Source: Larus michahellis (taxonomy: Eukaryota > Chordata > Aves > Charadriiformes > Laridae). From it: a DNA stretch of 64,000 nt. The translations under genes and the position numbers were made by a program. The stretch spans positions 31,413,446-31,477,445 of the forward strand of contig NC_133899.1 in NCBI RefSeq assembly GCF_964199755.1, given 5' to 3'. Below the pieces are notes generated by a model, which did no database searches, had not been told where the DNA came from, and saw nothing but the letters and a program-made list of their open reading frames with translations. Each line of letters starts with the position of its first letter. Within the stretch, counting starts at the first letter, position 1. Shown piece after piece: positions 20,201 to 32,882 of the stretch.

Positions 20201-23200
20201 GGGGTGTTAGATACGTGGCACATGGAGGATCTGTCATTTCAGGAGAAGCTGACAGGGCTGAAAGGTTTGGATGGGGCTTTTCTTTTTTTTTTTTTTTAGT
20301 TCAGAGCTTATGGATATAATTATGACAATTTTCATAAAAGTCAAGTCCCTTGTACAATGTAATGGGGCTTGGCGGGAGGGTTTGGGAGTTCTCGGCGCGT
20401 CGGAGCGGCAGAGGAGAGTTGGAGCATGAGCTGCCGCTTGTGGGGCATGTGAAAGCTGGAGCTGCCCAGTGGGAGGGCTGCGCCCAGAGCAGGGAAGCTC
20501 AGCAACGGCAGTCCTCTGGCCGCAGCGCTCAGTTTCTCAATCAACACGTGGGATTTTCAATGAAAGATGTCTAAATCTCAGCTTTCCCAAGCACCCACCT
20601 TCCTCTTTTTGCCTAGTATCAAGTAATCCAAATATACCTTCTGAATTGTTGGGAGTGGAAGACTATTTGTTTGTTTGTTTGTTTGTTTGTTTGTTTTTAC
20701 TGGACTGCAAGTTCTTTGGTAGCAGTGGAAAGGAGGAGTTGGAATAAAAGGAGTTTGGTCGCGTTTGGGGTGAATGATTGCGATACAAGCTCCTATGATC
20801 CTAAGCCATTCAGAGCCATAAGTGGACTAAACCATGCAAGTGAATGCTGTGTTTTTAATATGACCATAATTGAAGCAGTGGGCAGTTGTGCACGCTAGGA
20901 ATTCATTTGGAGCACTTCTCCATAAGTACCTTGACGTAAAATTAAGGCCTAACTCTGGGCCCCCAAGAGAGAAAATTCTGGCTTGTACTCTGCCTACACA
21001 CACTGAAATTAATGCATAATGCAGCAAGTTTCTTCCTCTCTCTGCCTGTCCCTTTCTCTTTCTCACACACACACATGCACACACGCAGCTGAACTCCCAC
21101 GCAAATTCTGTGGGGAAATTACAGCCTACTCCTGTCACTCCCTTCTTTGTCACCGACATAGTGCCATAGGTCTGGAAAGTTCTCTCTCTGCGTGGTACCA
21201 AACTTCTTCCAGCTCAGGAATATCTTACTTTGATAACACATAAATTTGAGTTTTCTGTGTAAATCAATGATTTTTTTTTTCTTCCAAAAACTGAATTAAA
21301 GCAGCGCTAGTCATAAATTATAGCTTCCATGATGGCAAATCTTTGGGAACTAGGCACGAAGAACCAAACTTTCTGTTGTCAGGTCACATTAACTCCAGGA
21401 TTTCTCACAGGCAAATTGTGTCTTGAACGTTCTGCATGATTCACAAAAAAAGGCCTTTCTCCATGTAAAGCATCAGCTCCCATTAAGCAGAAGAAATAAA
21501 CCACTGCATGCAAAAGATGTGAGCGCGTGGCTTATGAATAATCAGAACAACTTTAGAAAAACCACCTCAGAGCATGGCAAACAGCAATAGCACACTCAGT
21601 ATCTCTGCTCCTCCAAAACGAATGCAAGTGGCCTCCTCCTGGTGTTGAAAAGGGGACACAGCTCATGGCTTGTTATCAATGGCAGTGAGAGGGATGCTAA
21701 GTGTTGTGAATCTGCAGGGAATCCCAGCGGTGGAGGTGAGCGAGGGGCAAGAACAAGTGTTCACCTCAATGGTCAGCAGGAGCCAGGGCAAGTGTCTGCC
21801 AAGGGACAGTGGTGGAAAGGTTGGAGGTAGGCAGCAGTGTAGGAAGTACACAGAGATGGGCTTGAAGACAGTCGTATCATTGTACACCAAGGATGACTAA
21901 AGAGACTGAGGGCTATGACTATAATATGTGCAGCTGCATACAGCAATGGCTTTAAAAAATGCTTAGTTCTATATTTCATGGGGATCCTTGCTGTAAATAC
22001 TCCTACTCCACTCCCTTTCTCTTCGTGTTGTGGCAGGGATGAGGAAAGTTGCAGGCCAGTACATCCTTCCACCTGAATACAACACCTTCCTGTAGTACTT
22101 TAAGATGTTTGCTGTTTGCCTGCAGCCTCAACCATAAGCCTGCAAAAAATCACCTTGTCCTACTACCAGCAGAGCTCTGGTACTTGCTGCCATCATACTG
22201 CAGAATGGAAGACTTTGCGCTCTCTCCCATCCACACCAGGTGTCATCCACTGTCCTGCTAGACGTGTGGAAAATGATACTACCGCAGATGATAGAGAAGT
22301 AGTTGTGATTCAGGCCCAAATTAGGAGGTATTGCCCCTTAGGCAGGGTGAATGGAAACCCTAACAAATATCCTGTGGGGGTTTTTTTGCCCTTCACAAGT
22401 CGTATACCCCTAATGGTCTCTTGATTTCTGAGTTTATCTCTATCAAATGAATTATGAATGTTAATGATTCTTTACTTATTTTGGCCCCCAGGCATGTACT
22501 TCTATCCTCATCTCTGTGCCCACTGAACATCTAATCAGTTCTGTTATGGTTCCTCAGCCAGGCTGGAGAAACTGGAGAAGTGCAAAAACATTCCCAGGTG
22601 AACCATACCAGTGTTCATTTGTAAATCTCAGATACTTTATTCCTCCAACAAAGGGAAAATTCACAAAGCACATGATTTTGGACATGGAAATACCTGACTT
22701 CAACATTTTTCTTCACATGAAAATACAGCATGGTTCTCCCAACTTCTCCTCCAGGACATTTAGGAAGGCACCACAGAACTTCACCAGAAAGCAAAACGGT
22801 AACTGCAAAGACATCTCGGCAATGATGTCAGGTCCCTATGGAAGGCATTTCCTTGGCCTTGTAAATCAGAAAATGACAGCATTCAAACATTTGTGTGCCG
22901 ATGAAATAAAGGAGAATCAGTTAGTACAGTTCAGACTCACTACAACCAAATTAAGTAGAAAATTAAATATTTTAAGAAGCATCCAATGTAAGTGAATTTG
23001 AATTAGCTGCAAACATGTATGATTTTCTTCCAATCGCCAGACCACACAGAATAGCTGCTTGGATTTAATTCCCCCTTTATGTCTCATGTGTCTTTCCTTT
23101 ATGTCCTGGCATAGATAGATGTGTGATTAAACTATCACTTTTGATATTCCAAAAAGCTGAGGAAAGGAGATTAGACTATAAATCATAAAAATCCTCCTTT

Positions 23201-24353
23201 CCACTTGTTTGAGTTTTAGACAGCTTTAAAATTTTTCTCTTGTGATTACAGCAAATTGTAATAGAGATAAAACATAAAGTGCTATAGTTATTTTTTTAGA
23301 GCCCTGGATTTATGAGATCAGTTTATAGGGATAATTTTGACAACAAATGCAGAGTCATTTAGGGTTTTTTTACTTGCTATGAAGCTGTTAGATTAAAATG
23401 CCACTTAAATTTGTTACCTCTTCATGCTAACAGAAGTGAAAAGATGGTATCCCACCAAATTCAGCCTCCATTGGTATGTCTGCTGCAGCTGCCCCCAGAA
23501 TCATACCCTATGTGTCGAAGTCCAAGACAACCGGCAGCACTGGGACCCCTTGGGTGCTGATGGCTGTTGAATTACAGATCTGGAGATACAGGACCGCCCT
23601 CCATGGCAGAGACACCTGTGTACACAGTGATGGTGCCCGCAGATGCACGATACCTCTTCCTCTGCATGTGTGTCCTGTGTCCACTGGCTGCACCGGGTCC
23701 ACAATGTCAGCGAACGATCCTGTCACGTGGAGAGAGACTTTGCCGTCTGATCCTCTGCAGCACATGGTGAGTTCATGGAGAATGAGCCTGAACATCTGTG
23801 CTCTTGGGCCCTGGTCCAAAAAGAAAGACTCGCCCTGAGTTGGGTAGGATTTGAATTGAGTCCTGGACTGGCTTAGGATGGATCAGCAAATAGACACAGG
23901 GTAAATATAAACCAGGCGCATGGGACCTGACGTGTACATGAGTCACTTCATCTGCTGCTGAATTAGAGGCACAGAAAGAAACTCCAATAGCTCTGCTGTG
24001 CCTGATGAATTTTACAGGGTGAAATCGTACACCCTTCTTGAATTACAGGCTAGCGCAGAGTAGCTGTCAAGTCTGTTTGCTCCCAGGTTTCTCACTGTCC
24101 ACATCCAAACTGCGAGGCAGGTGGGTGTACCATCTCCATATAGGGCCCTGGTGGAAGCAGTCACAGATGCAGTCAGGGCACCCTCACCAGCCAGGAAAAG
24201 CTCTCAGTCAGCCAGTTCAGACATAATTGTGGACTAGACATCTTGTGTCCCATGTATGGTCTAATTGTGGCACCATGAATGAGGTGGAGAAATGCAGCAT
24301 CAGATGGCTGATAATCCAAAAGAAGGGAATACTTTGTACAATACTATATGCCA
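11205..24353. other. Non-coding stretch, apparently unique sequence with a few simple repeats
   Basis: I find no gene, RNA gene or recent transposon. The open frames here are short, overlap on both strands and lack known motifs. The longest (plus strand, 22516-22995) has no recognisable domain. Small features are an A15 run at 18126-18140, a T15 run at 20283-20297, a (TTTG)7 microsatellite, a short CA-rich tract near 21064-21088 and a GC-rich patch at 20371-20530. Parts (for example 18430-19100) are AT-rich with many TAATTA-like words, as in conserved non-coding DNA, but I cannot test conservation. Confidence 0.45.
20666..20693. repeat. (TTTG)7 microsatellite
   Basis: Seven perfect TTTG units are followed by a short T run. 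Confidence 0.95.
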
Positions 24354-24953
24354 CAGAATTGTAGAATCATAGAATAGTTTAGGTTGGAAGAGACGTTTAA
24401 AGGTCATCTAGTCCAACCTCCCTGCAATGACCCGGTTGCTCAGAGTCCTGTCCAACCTGACCTTGAATATTTCCAGGGATGGCACATCTACCACCTCTTG
24501 AGCAACCTGTTCCAGTTTTTCACCACTCTCATTCCTTATATCTAGTCTAAATCTACCCTCTTTTAGTTTAAAGCCATTACCCCTTATCCTACTGCTAAAA
24601 AGTTTGTCCCCATCTTTTCTGTAGGCCCTCTTTAAGTACTGAAAAGCTGCCATAAGGTCTCCCTGGAGCCTTCTCTTCTCCAGGATGAACAACCCCAGGT
24701 CTCTCAGCCTGTCCTCATAGGAGAGCTGCTCCAGCCCTTGGATCATCTTCATGACCCTCCTCTGGACCCACTCCAACAGGTCCACGTCCTTCTTGTGCTG
24801 AGGGCTCCAGAGCTGCACGCAGTACTCCAGATGGGTCTCAACCAGAGCAGGGAGGCAGAATCACCTCCCTCAACTGCTGGCCACGCTTCTTTTGATGCAG
24901 CCCAGGATACAGTTGGCCTTCTGGGCTGTGAGCGCACATTGCCAGCTCATGTA
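24354..24953 (-). mobile_element. 5'-truncated CR1 3' end
   Basis: The minus strand reads through the end of the RT region (CALTAQKANCILGCIKRS near 24930, YCVQLWSPQHKKDVDLLEWVQRR in two frames near 24800, GLFILEKRRLQGDL near 24680, RFRLDIR near 24545). The 3'UTR (GACCTTTAAACG on the minus strand near 24395) and a terminal repeat near 24356-24376 follow. A small deletion removes part of the KKFF...HWNRL segment, and a frame break lies near 24820. Its divergence from the copy at 43945-44673 indicates an older subfamily. Confidence 0.85.
24408..24818 (-). pseudogene. CR1 ORF2 C-terminal remnant
   Basis: An open stretch of 136 codons corresponds to the C-terminal end of CR1 ORF2: [41 protein letters not shown], then VVDVPSLEIFKVRLDRTL. 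The LDIR-to-VVDVPS section is shortened and altered compared with the other copies. It lacks the RT catalytic core and is a dead fragment. Confidence 0.8.
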
Positions 24954-25653
24954 TCAACTGGCACGTGTGTCAAGCAACAGAAGCCAGTAATAAGCTATTA
25001 GGTGCTGCTACCAGCTTCATCCTCCTCTCCCCAGCAGCTAGTGGGGACTCCGTGTACACTCCATATCCACACACTTCTTTTCTAACTGTTTCAGTAAAAC
25101 TCAGAGTACAGGCTATTTCTGAGGGGGAGCACTGTTCTGACCTGATGCCCAGGCATTAGGAGATCTGATGAACATGGTACAGGGACCAGGAGAGATATAT
25201 ATGTGCATGCGCACATCCCTGCAGTGATGCAGGGCATGGCCTTAACACTGGAGAAGGTAACTGGCATTTCAGCAGCTTGCAGAAAGGTATGAGAACACAT
25301 TCCCAATGAACTATTCAAACTGGATGAATAATTTAGAGTATCATTTATACAACTCACTTTGCTTGTTTTACCTGTGAGTAAACATCAAGTATTTTTTGAG
25401 GTGGGCTGCAGCCTCAAAAACATTTATACAGTCCCTTCTTTTTTAACCCCTTTTAACCCTGAAATCAAGAAGTTACTCACAGCTATACAAAAGGCCTGCT
25501 GGTTCAGAGCCCTTAGTGCCAAAATAATGACGCAGCCCATTGGTCACTAGTGCTCTGTTTGCGATGGTTATTCAGGCTTTGTTCAATTGGATTCATGGGA
25601 TAATTCATCTCAGGAGGCTGTGAATTGGTAGCTTGGTTCAGAGCCGTGAGTAG

Positions 25654-25689
25654 ACTGTAATAACTGTAATAATTGTAATAACTGTAATG
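25654..25689. repeat. Four tandem 9-bp units (ACTGTAATA)
   Basis: Three units match exactly or with one change, and the fourth ends in G. This is a short minisatellite-like array. Confidence 0.9.
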
Positions 25690-28600
25690 CAACTGCAGAT
25701 ACCAGTATCTTACGTTTTGTTACTCTCACATCTTGCCCTTGGCCAGACCAGGTGGTCTCTGGACAACCCCAGGCCCTGGTGGAGATGCAGAACAAGCACT
25801 GGGGCAATGTGTGAAGGTCTCCCAGGAGAGGGGTGCACACCCACCCACTGAGAGCTGAAAACCACCCAGGATAGTATTCAAGGGTCTCAAATCTGGCACT
25901 TGACTGTCAGCATCAGGACTGGAATGCCCTGGAATGGGACTGCACGGGACAGGGAACATATCAACCAATTTGTACTGTGGAGCCACTTTGATTTGCAGTG
26001 AGTACTGAGTGAGAACCGTGTGTTGTTGCACTGGAGTTACTCTCTAATTATACAACATTTACACTTTCTGATACTTGTAGTTATCATTAAATCTATAATC
26101 AGCACATTCCCCACATGTTTGAGAATCTCTCCCATGTTAATACAGTATAATTAAAACAGCCCCTCTTTCAACAGTATCTGCACTGAAAAGGAACACCAAA
26201 GAGACCATAATAGGTGAAGAGAGGTTAATAACAGGTCATGTGGTTAATCTTCCAGTTACAAGAGCAAACACTAATTACAGGACTGGGAAGGGAAGGGGCA
26301 GCCTGATTGCAATGTGATTATGGTGACCTTGTTAAGGAGTGATCCAAGTCATGATGGGGGTCTCAATAAGTAAAGATAATACATCCCTTAGCACCTCCTG
26401 GTGAATTCTGAGAGCAGCATTAGCCCACTGCAGACTGGGCTGCGAGGACGGAGACTGAACCGTGTTATTCTCCAGCCCCATCTCAGCACGGCATGATTGC
26501 TGGCTTCTCGTTCTGCTCACTGAGAAAAACAAAAGCACCGGCTACTGATAATAAATATATCATGTTGACTTCTAAAGGGCTCCGCAGTAGTTTGTTACAA
26601 ATTACTGGGAACTTCAACATGTTTGAGCATCGGAGATGGAGCAGAACACCGTGATTCACCATGTTGTCCATGGCATAGGGGGAATTCCCAGGGTGCTGCA
26701 AAAATACTGATTATCATCTACACTGAAAAATGGTAAAAACTCAAGCTTTTTCTGCTCTTTTTTTAACCCCAAGTATAAACTCTGCTGCCCAGGAAAACAT
26801 ATCCTACAGATTATAACCGTTTCATTATCTCAGCAGAGAACTTGCTGTCTGTGCGGCAACTGCTCCGTGGAGAAATTACCAGGCTCCCAAATTTAATTAG
26901 GGCAGGACTCAGATAGGGAACACAGTGAGGTTAACACAGATGTCTGTATGTCCCATCATTCTCACATCCTGTAATAAACAGGCATTTGGGGAACAGTATA
27001 AGTCAGTACTGGAAGCAAATAGTCCTGTATTATAGACATGAGGCTGGTGCCGGCTAAACGCGCATAAAACTGCTTGTGTCATTGTTACGGAAAGTCTTTC
27101 GCTGCTCGTAATGATTTTGTATGTTAATTGAGGACAGGGTTAATATGAAAAGCAGTGTATCCAGACACACCAGGGCTGTGTAGAGCTCCTGGGTCTGGCA
27201 GCTTGTTGGCTGGATATGAGCAGGGTGAGAGCAATGACTGGAGCCGTTCAAACTCTCTTAATTTATGGTTTCAAAAAGTCTGCAAATATGTTATCTACTT
27301 TTTTTTTTTTTTAAAGCTACATCTGCTTTTACCTAAATCTATATTTTGTTAAAGAGAAATGTCATTGTAACTGCCACATGCACAAGGAAAACATTCCTCT
27401 GGGTTTAGTTACACCTATAAATAAACCTCTGGCTCAGCTGCCCAAAGCTCTGCTCTTGGGTGTCCAGAAGGTACCAGGACATTTCTTTAGCTGCTTGCAA
27501 TACTGGTTTGAGAGCTTGCTGTGCTGGGGGGTTTGGAAGACCACAGGCCACCAGCTAAGGTTTCCAGAAATGAGAAAAGTGTGGGAAGGGCACTTAAACC
27601 CTGAAGGTGCGATGGAAATCTGTGCCAGCTGTTTCTGTGTATGTGTGTGCAAAAATGCAGAAAGCAATTAAACTTTGACATTTTTCTCTGAGATTCCACT
27701 CATGAGGATTTCCTATTTAATGTCAAAACAAACTCCAATTAATTTGTTCCATTCTATTCACCCTACATGTTGTACTGCAGGTGCTGATAGAAAGCAATTT
27801 CACAGTGATAACAGGCAACCAAAATACGTTTACAGGGCTATTCTACTAGCTCCCGTACTACCTTCTGCAGTGCCAATTACCCACCTTTGAAATGTCTACC
27901 CGAATAGTAGAGAAAGCAAAATCAAATGTATAAGGATAGTAATTTTATATTCATGCCATTTCTTTCTGCTGTTAATTCTATCAGGTTAGAATATCCTGGG
28001 AGCAGAGATCAGTTTGCAGGAGAAAGGATCAGAGACCTGGTGATTTTCCATGCATGACTTTTCAGCCAGTCCCCCCATACTCAAAGTCGAGCTGCTTTAG
28101 GTGGAAGCAGTGGGTTTGGTCCCTAAACCTCGAAATATTCTCAAGATCTAGAACAAGGCCATAGTACAGCAGAAGAGGAGGGGGTGAGCCCCCACAGCCT
28201 CTGTCTCTTTCAGGCATGTGCAGTCCCACTCACAAACAGTCCAGACTGTGGGTTTGCTCACCTCTGCAGCAGAGTAACTCCTGCAAGCACCTTGGGAAAC
28301 AAGGAGGGAGGGGAAGGGCCCAGGGAATTCACAGAAGCCAGGCTGCTGGAGAAGACCGCTGTCACCTCGAGTGAATTTCACTCTTTCTTCAATGATAGAG
28401 TCATGTTTTAAAAGTTTTGACAAAGCTTATTTTGCAAAGATGGCTAAATCGAACCACAGAGCTGTAAGGAGGGCTCAAATACATCATTCTGGACCTTACA
28501 AGCTTTGAATTACCTCTGATTTGAGGACTTATGTGATTGTATCTAATAAAACTAAACTGTTTATTTCTTGCTATAGATCAAGGATTTTGTCAGGATTGCT

Positions 28601-31600
28601 AAGGGATACTATTAATTTTCTTTTATATTTGAAGGCTGAAGAGTAAATAGTTCTCCCTAGAAACAACTTAATCTGTGATTTTGCTTTGTAGAGGATGGCA
28701 TTCTTAATTCAGCTCTTGCTGCTGCTCAGTCCCTCTGTTGCTTCCCTAAGTTTAAGCATGACAAAAGGAAAGAGAAAGGCAATGAAGTTTCCATTAGAGT
28801 AAAATGCTGTAACGCCCCCCCCACCCCCACCCCGTCAACCCTCATTTAAACATGTTTTGAGAAAAACTAGAGGATTATTCAGCGTAGCAAGGGATACAGT
28901 TGATCACCATGCCTTCTGAGCAAGACTGCTATTTTTAGTTGTAACATCCCTAATGAAAGCCTCAGATAGTACCACTGGGTTTACCCAAGGATCTGGTGTA
29001 TTAAAACAATCATGAGCCTCATCAAGGCTATGAAAGCAATGATGAGTCTAGAGAAGCAAGCTGTGATGTGCTACCCAAACAGCCACAAAATGAGAAAGAT
29101 GATTAGAACAGTTGTTTGGCAAGCAGAAATATTCTCTGCGTTCTACGGAGTAAAGACTGTGATATATGCAATCCTCTAGCTGCTCACTCAAAGGATTTAG
29201 AAGTCTGGCTGTGGTCACCTTGCAAGTGGATGTTGTGACATTATAAAATTTTGGAGAATAGAGGAATGTCATAGTATATTTGAATACCTGCTCATATTTT
29301 TGTCTGATGTCTGAAGAACAAGCAGTTTAGAATAGTTGCTACGACTTCCAGTGAGCCTACTAGCTGTTGTAAACACATCTCTCTCCACTGTTAGCCTTCT
29401 AACTGTGTCTGACAACTTGGTGGCACCTTGAAGCTCACCTCCATCCACTTCACTGCAATCCCAAACTATCTGACTCCCTAAACAGTCTATGGACCTGTTT
29501 TAGCATGCCCTGACTATCCCCTTCTGCTAGACATGGAAAGGTCTGCGTGAATTGGAGAGGGCTTTGGGCGGTAAGACTGCAAGTAAAACAGAAGAGAAAC
29601 AGAAGTGAAATAGAAGATGCTGAGGATTAGGGCTGCGAGGGAAACAGTGCATGAATTGTTGAAAATTGCAACCGTCCTGAAAAAGAATAAAAGATGTAAT
29701 TTATCTGTCTTATGCTAGAGAGAGAAATAGACTTTGGTCACCTGGAACATTTTATCCTTTTCCATTTCAAAAGAAGCTAAAAATTTCTTTTCCAAAAGAA
29801 GCCTTTTGTCTTTGGAAAGCCCAGAGATAAGACATTTAGCAAGTGTAGAACCTTTTCCTAAGCTGGGGGCAGCATACACACATTCAAAGCTTAGCTCCCT
29901 GTGCCGATGACTATAGGGTCTCCAGGCTGGCACTGCATTTCTTGGCAGGCCTTGGCTGTGCCTCTGATAAGGCCTGAGGGTATGCTGGGATTTGCTTTCG
30001 TTTAGCAGGTCCCCCACGAGCAGCGTTGAGCCCTGAGGAAAAGAGGAGAACAGGATGAGGGTCACCTCAGATGAGCTGATGGACTGGGTCTTGGTGAAAC
30101 TGTCCTGTCATTTTGGAGCTTAAAACTGCCAGGGATTTGGTCTATTGTCGCTGTGGTGTCTATACAGTCAACCTCAGTGAGATCTGCAATATTTGTGGGA
30201 AGGGCTCCTCCTGAGCGTGTCAGCTGGTTTTCTTCGAGACAGGATCCTAGCTTTTCTGGGGCCGGGGCAGGGGAGCAGAGGGAGAAGAGGAAGGGAAGAG
30301 TCCCCCATGTTTGTTCTACACGATGGTGGCATTACTCAATATTTGCACGAAGTGATTTTCACTGGTTGAGTTTTTATTTATTAGAATGTATGTGCTTAGG
30401 CAGTCTGTGTACCTCAGAGGGACTTGAATGAATTAATCAACACACACTCTGTACCACCGATCAAATGCAGGATAGCAACAGATGGCCACATGCTAGCAAT
30501 TTCCTGGCAGATGGGTCCTATCCACCATCTTTCACTTATCCAATTTAATGCTGAAAGCCACAAGCAAACTAATTGAAAAATAGCATTGCATACACACAAG
30601 CCCTCTTTTCCTTCTTTCATTCCCTTTGCACCAATTGAATAATAAGTAGTAACTGGTGTATTATCAGAGCCACACTGCTTGCATGGAGACTAATAAAAGC
30701 ATAACTTTGATCTGTTTTGACAAACACAAGTACAACTTTTGAGTATTTAATAATTACATTAGTCAAAGCCACTGATCATGACATGTGGCAGTGTGTTATT
30801 TAGAGAAAGGGAAACAGGTATTCACGTCACCAGGGTGGCTTCTAACGCAACCAGAGTGTGAAGGCATTTTTACTCTCCTTTCTTCCAATTCCTCCATGGG
30901 AAAAGCAAACAAGGAAAGCTTGGGCCAAAGGGAGCAGTGTCCTGTGCCCAGGTTCAATTCATTGTCCCTTGTTGGAGCAATATTATGTACAGCCAATCAT
31001 TTGCCCATACAAGATTTGAAGAAGTTTTGTGGAATTACCGCCCCTAAAAATGTTCTTTACCACCCTGCTTGACTGATGCAAGTCAATTGGCCAGGTGGGC
31101 AGCCCTAAGCCACTTCAGTGCAAAGTGAAACAGGGTTACTGAAAGCACCTTAGCAGGGGTTTCAGCTGCTCTGCTTTTCTCTGTGCTGAAATGGTCTAGG
31201 CATGGTCGCATGGTCACTTTGTGTGTTGCAGCTGGAGGGTCGTACCTTCTGAAGCACTTACAGCTTTTCCTCCGGTGAACATCCACCTATAGCTTGGGGT
31301 TACTGCATTCTGGCAACAGATTGAGCCCTGATAGATACTGTGCAAAGACAAAAATCCTGACTAAAAAGCTTTTCATCTAAGTAGGAAACAAGAGAGAGTA
31401 GCTGGAGACAGACAGACTAGGAGGATGGGAGAAAGCAAGAAACAAGGAGACGATATTGGTCAGGATGGCGGCTAATAGTCTCAGCATCTCTGCAGACTGA
31501 CCGATGTCAAGCTGAGAACTTTGGCAAAAGGCCATCCTAGTTCAGCAATGGAAGGAAGGCAGCAACTGGAAATAAAATAGTACTATATAATAAATGGAGG

Positions 31601-32810
31601 GGAAAAAAAGAAAGTAGCTAGCAATCAATATAAATGAGAAGTTAATGAGGTACAGAAAAATTGCAAATGTATATAAAGGCACCAGAGAAAAATCCATCCC
31701 TGCGAACAATATCAAGAGGTTTTAAAGAAGAACTGCCAGTAAGAAAAGAAAAGCAAGAACCAAGATAGGCCAAGTATTAGAAGGAGGTTGGGAGATGGGT
31801 AATAACAGTCCAGAACAGTCATAAATGTCCCATAAGCAATTTATTGTGTTATCAAGAGGAGCAGGAAGATGCACCTGTATCACACATGCTTGACAAATTT
31901 CCTTCTGTTCTAGGCCAAGCAGTGTCCAGTCAGCTAATCAATTAAATTATCAAATGAGTAATTAAAATATCACAAAACTACCAAGAAATGTTATATCATG
32001 CAAAAAGTGTTAAAGGAGTAAATTAAAGTACCAGTCAGCCATCAAAGCAATCTGGTTTGCTTGCTAACCTGGGCCTACTCTAACAAATTGAGTTCTAACA
32101 CAGAAACGTGAGAAATCTGGGAACACAGAAAGCAGATCGAACATATATGGAACATGCAGAAACTACATGCTGTAAAGCACTAATTCTGGCAAGGCTGTCA
32201 GGTTCATAATGAAAAAGATGCTCAAGTGTAAGCAGAGTCACATACTGTACTCCAAAAGATGCCACGGCTAGAAGCTCGCTAATGCAATCTTTGCCTGCAA
32301 AACCAGGAGAGTGGTGAGAAGGATCAGGGAAGACATTTGTCCTCCATGCAGGACACTGAAATGCAGGACATGGTGCAAAGTGCAGTGCTGGAATATACAC
32401 GCACTTTTGGTTGCTCAAAATTCGAGGAGACTGTAGAAAACACATATGACGTGATGAGACGGCTCCTGAAAATGCCTTTGTCTCCAAGTCTTAAAGAGCT
32501 GGATTCACTTAGATTATCAGAAAAAAGCGCGAGAGGGATCTTGTTTGCAGTATGTAAATATGCTACTGGAGAGAAAATACAGTCACTAAAGCAGTGCATT
32601 AAACAGATGAAATGAAATTAAATGCCCTGAGATACAATGGGAAGTCAGACAACGGGACTTGGTAGTTACCCATGGGCTTAGAGTTTGTGAGTTTGTAACA
32701 TCTGTGGGCAGTCAGAAAGGATGAGTTTGGAGGAGGAGGATGCAGCAGCTATGCAGATAGCAACACACAATTCCTTGTAGTGAGAGAAGGCTGTTTCAAA
32801 AAACTTTCAA

Positions 32811-32882
32811 AAGCACTCAGGTGAAGATGTAACACGGCAGCAAAGGAAGCACTCAGGCGAAGATGTAACGTGGCAGCAAAGG
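32811..32882. repeat. Tandem duplication of a 36-bp unit
   Basis: Copies at 32811-32846 and 32847-32882 differ at only three bases. Each starts AAGCACTCAGG and ends GGCAGCAAAGG. They have no motif I recognise. Confidence 0.95.

Noticed and set aside
22516-22995. 159-codon plus-strand open frame
   Set aside because: No recognised motif, no splice or poly(A) context, and composition like the flanks. Chance is the simplest explanation.
23476-23838. Overlapping open frames on both strands near 23.5-23.8 kb
   Set aside because: Locally GC-rich DNA gives long frames on both strands. Neither shows a known domain.
25613-25627. 15-bp match AGGAGGCTGTGAATT also present at about 41452-41466
   Set aside because: The match does not extend into the flanks, so it is likely chance rather than a dispersed repeat.
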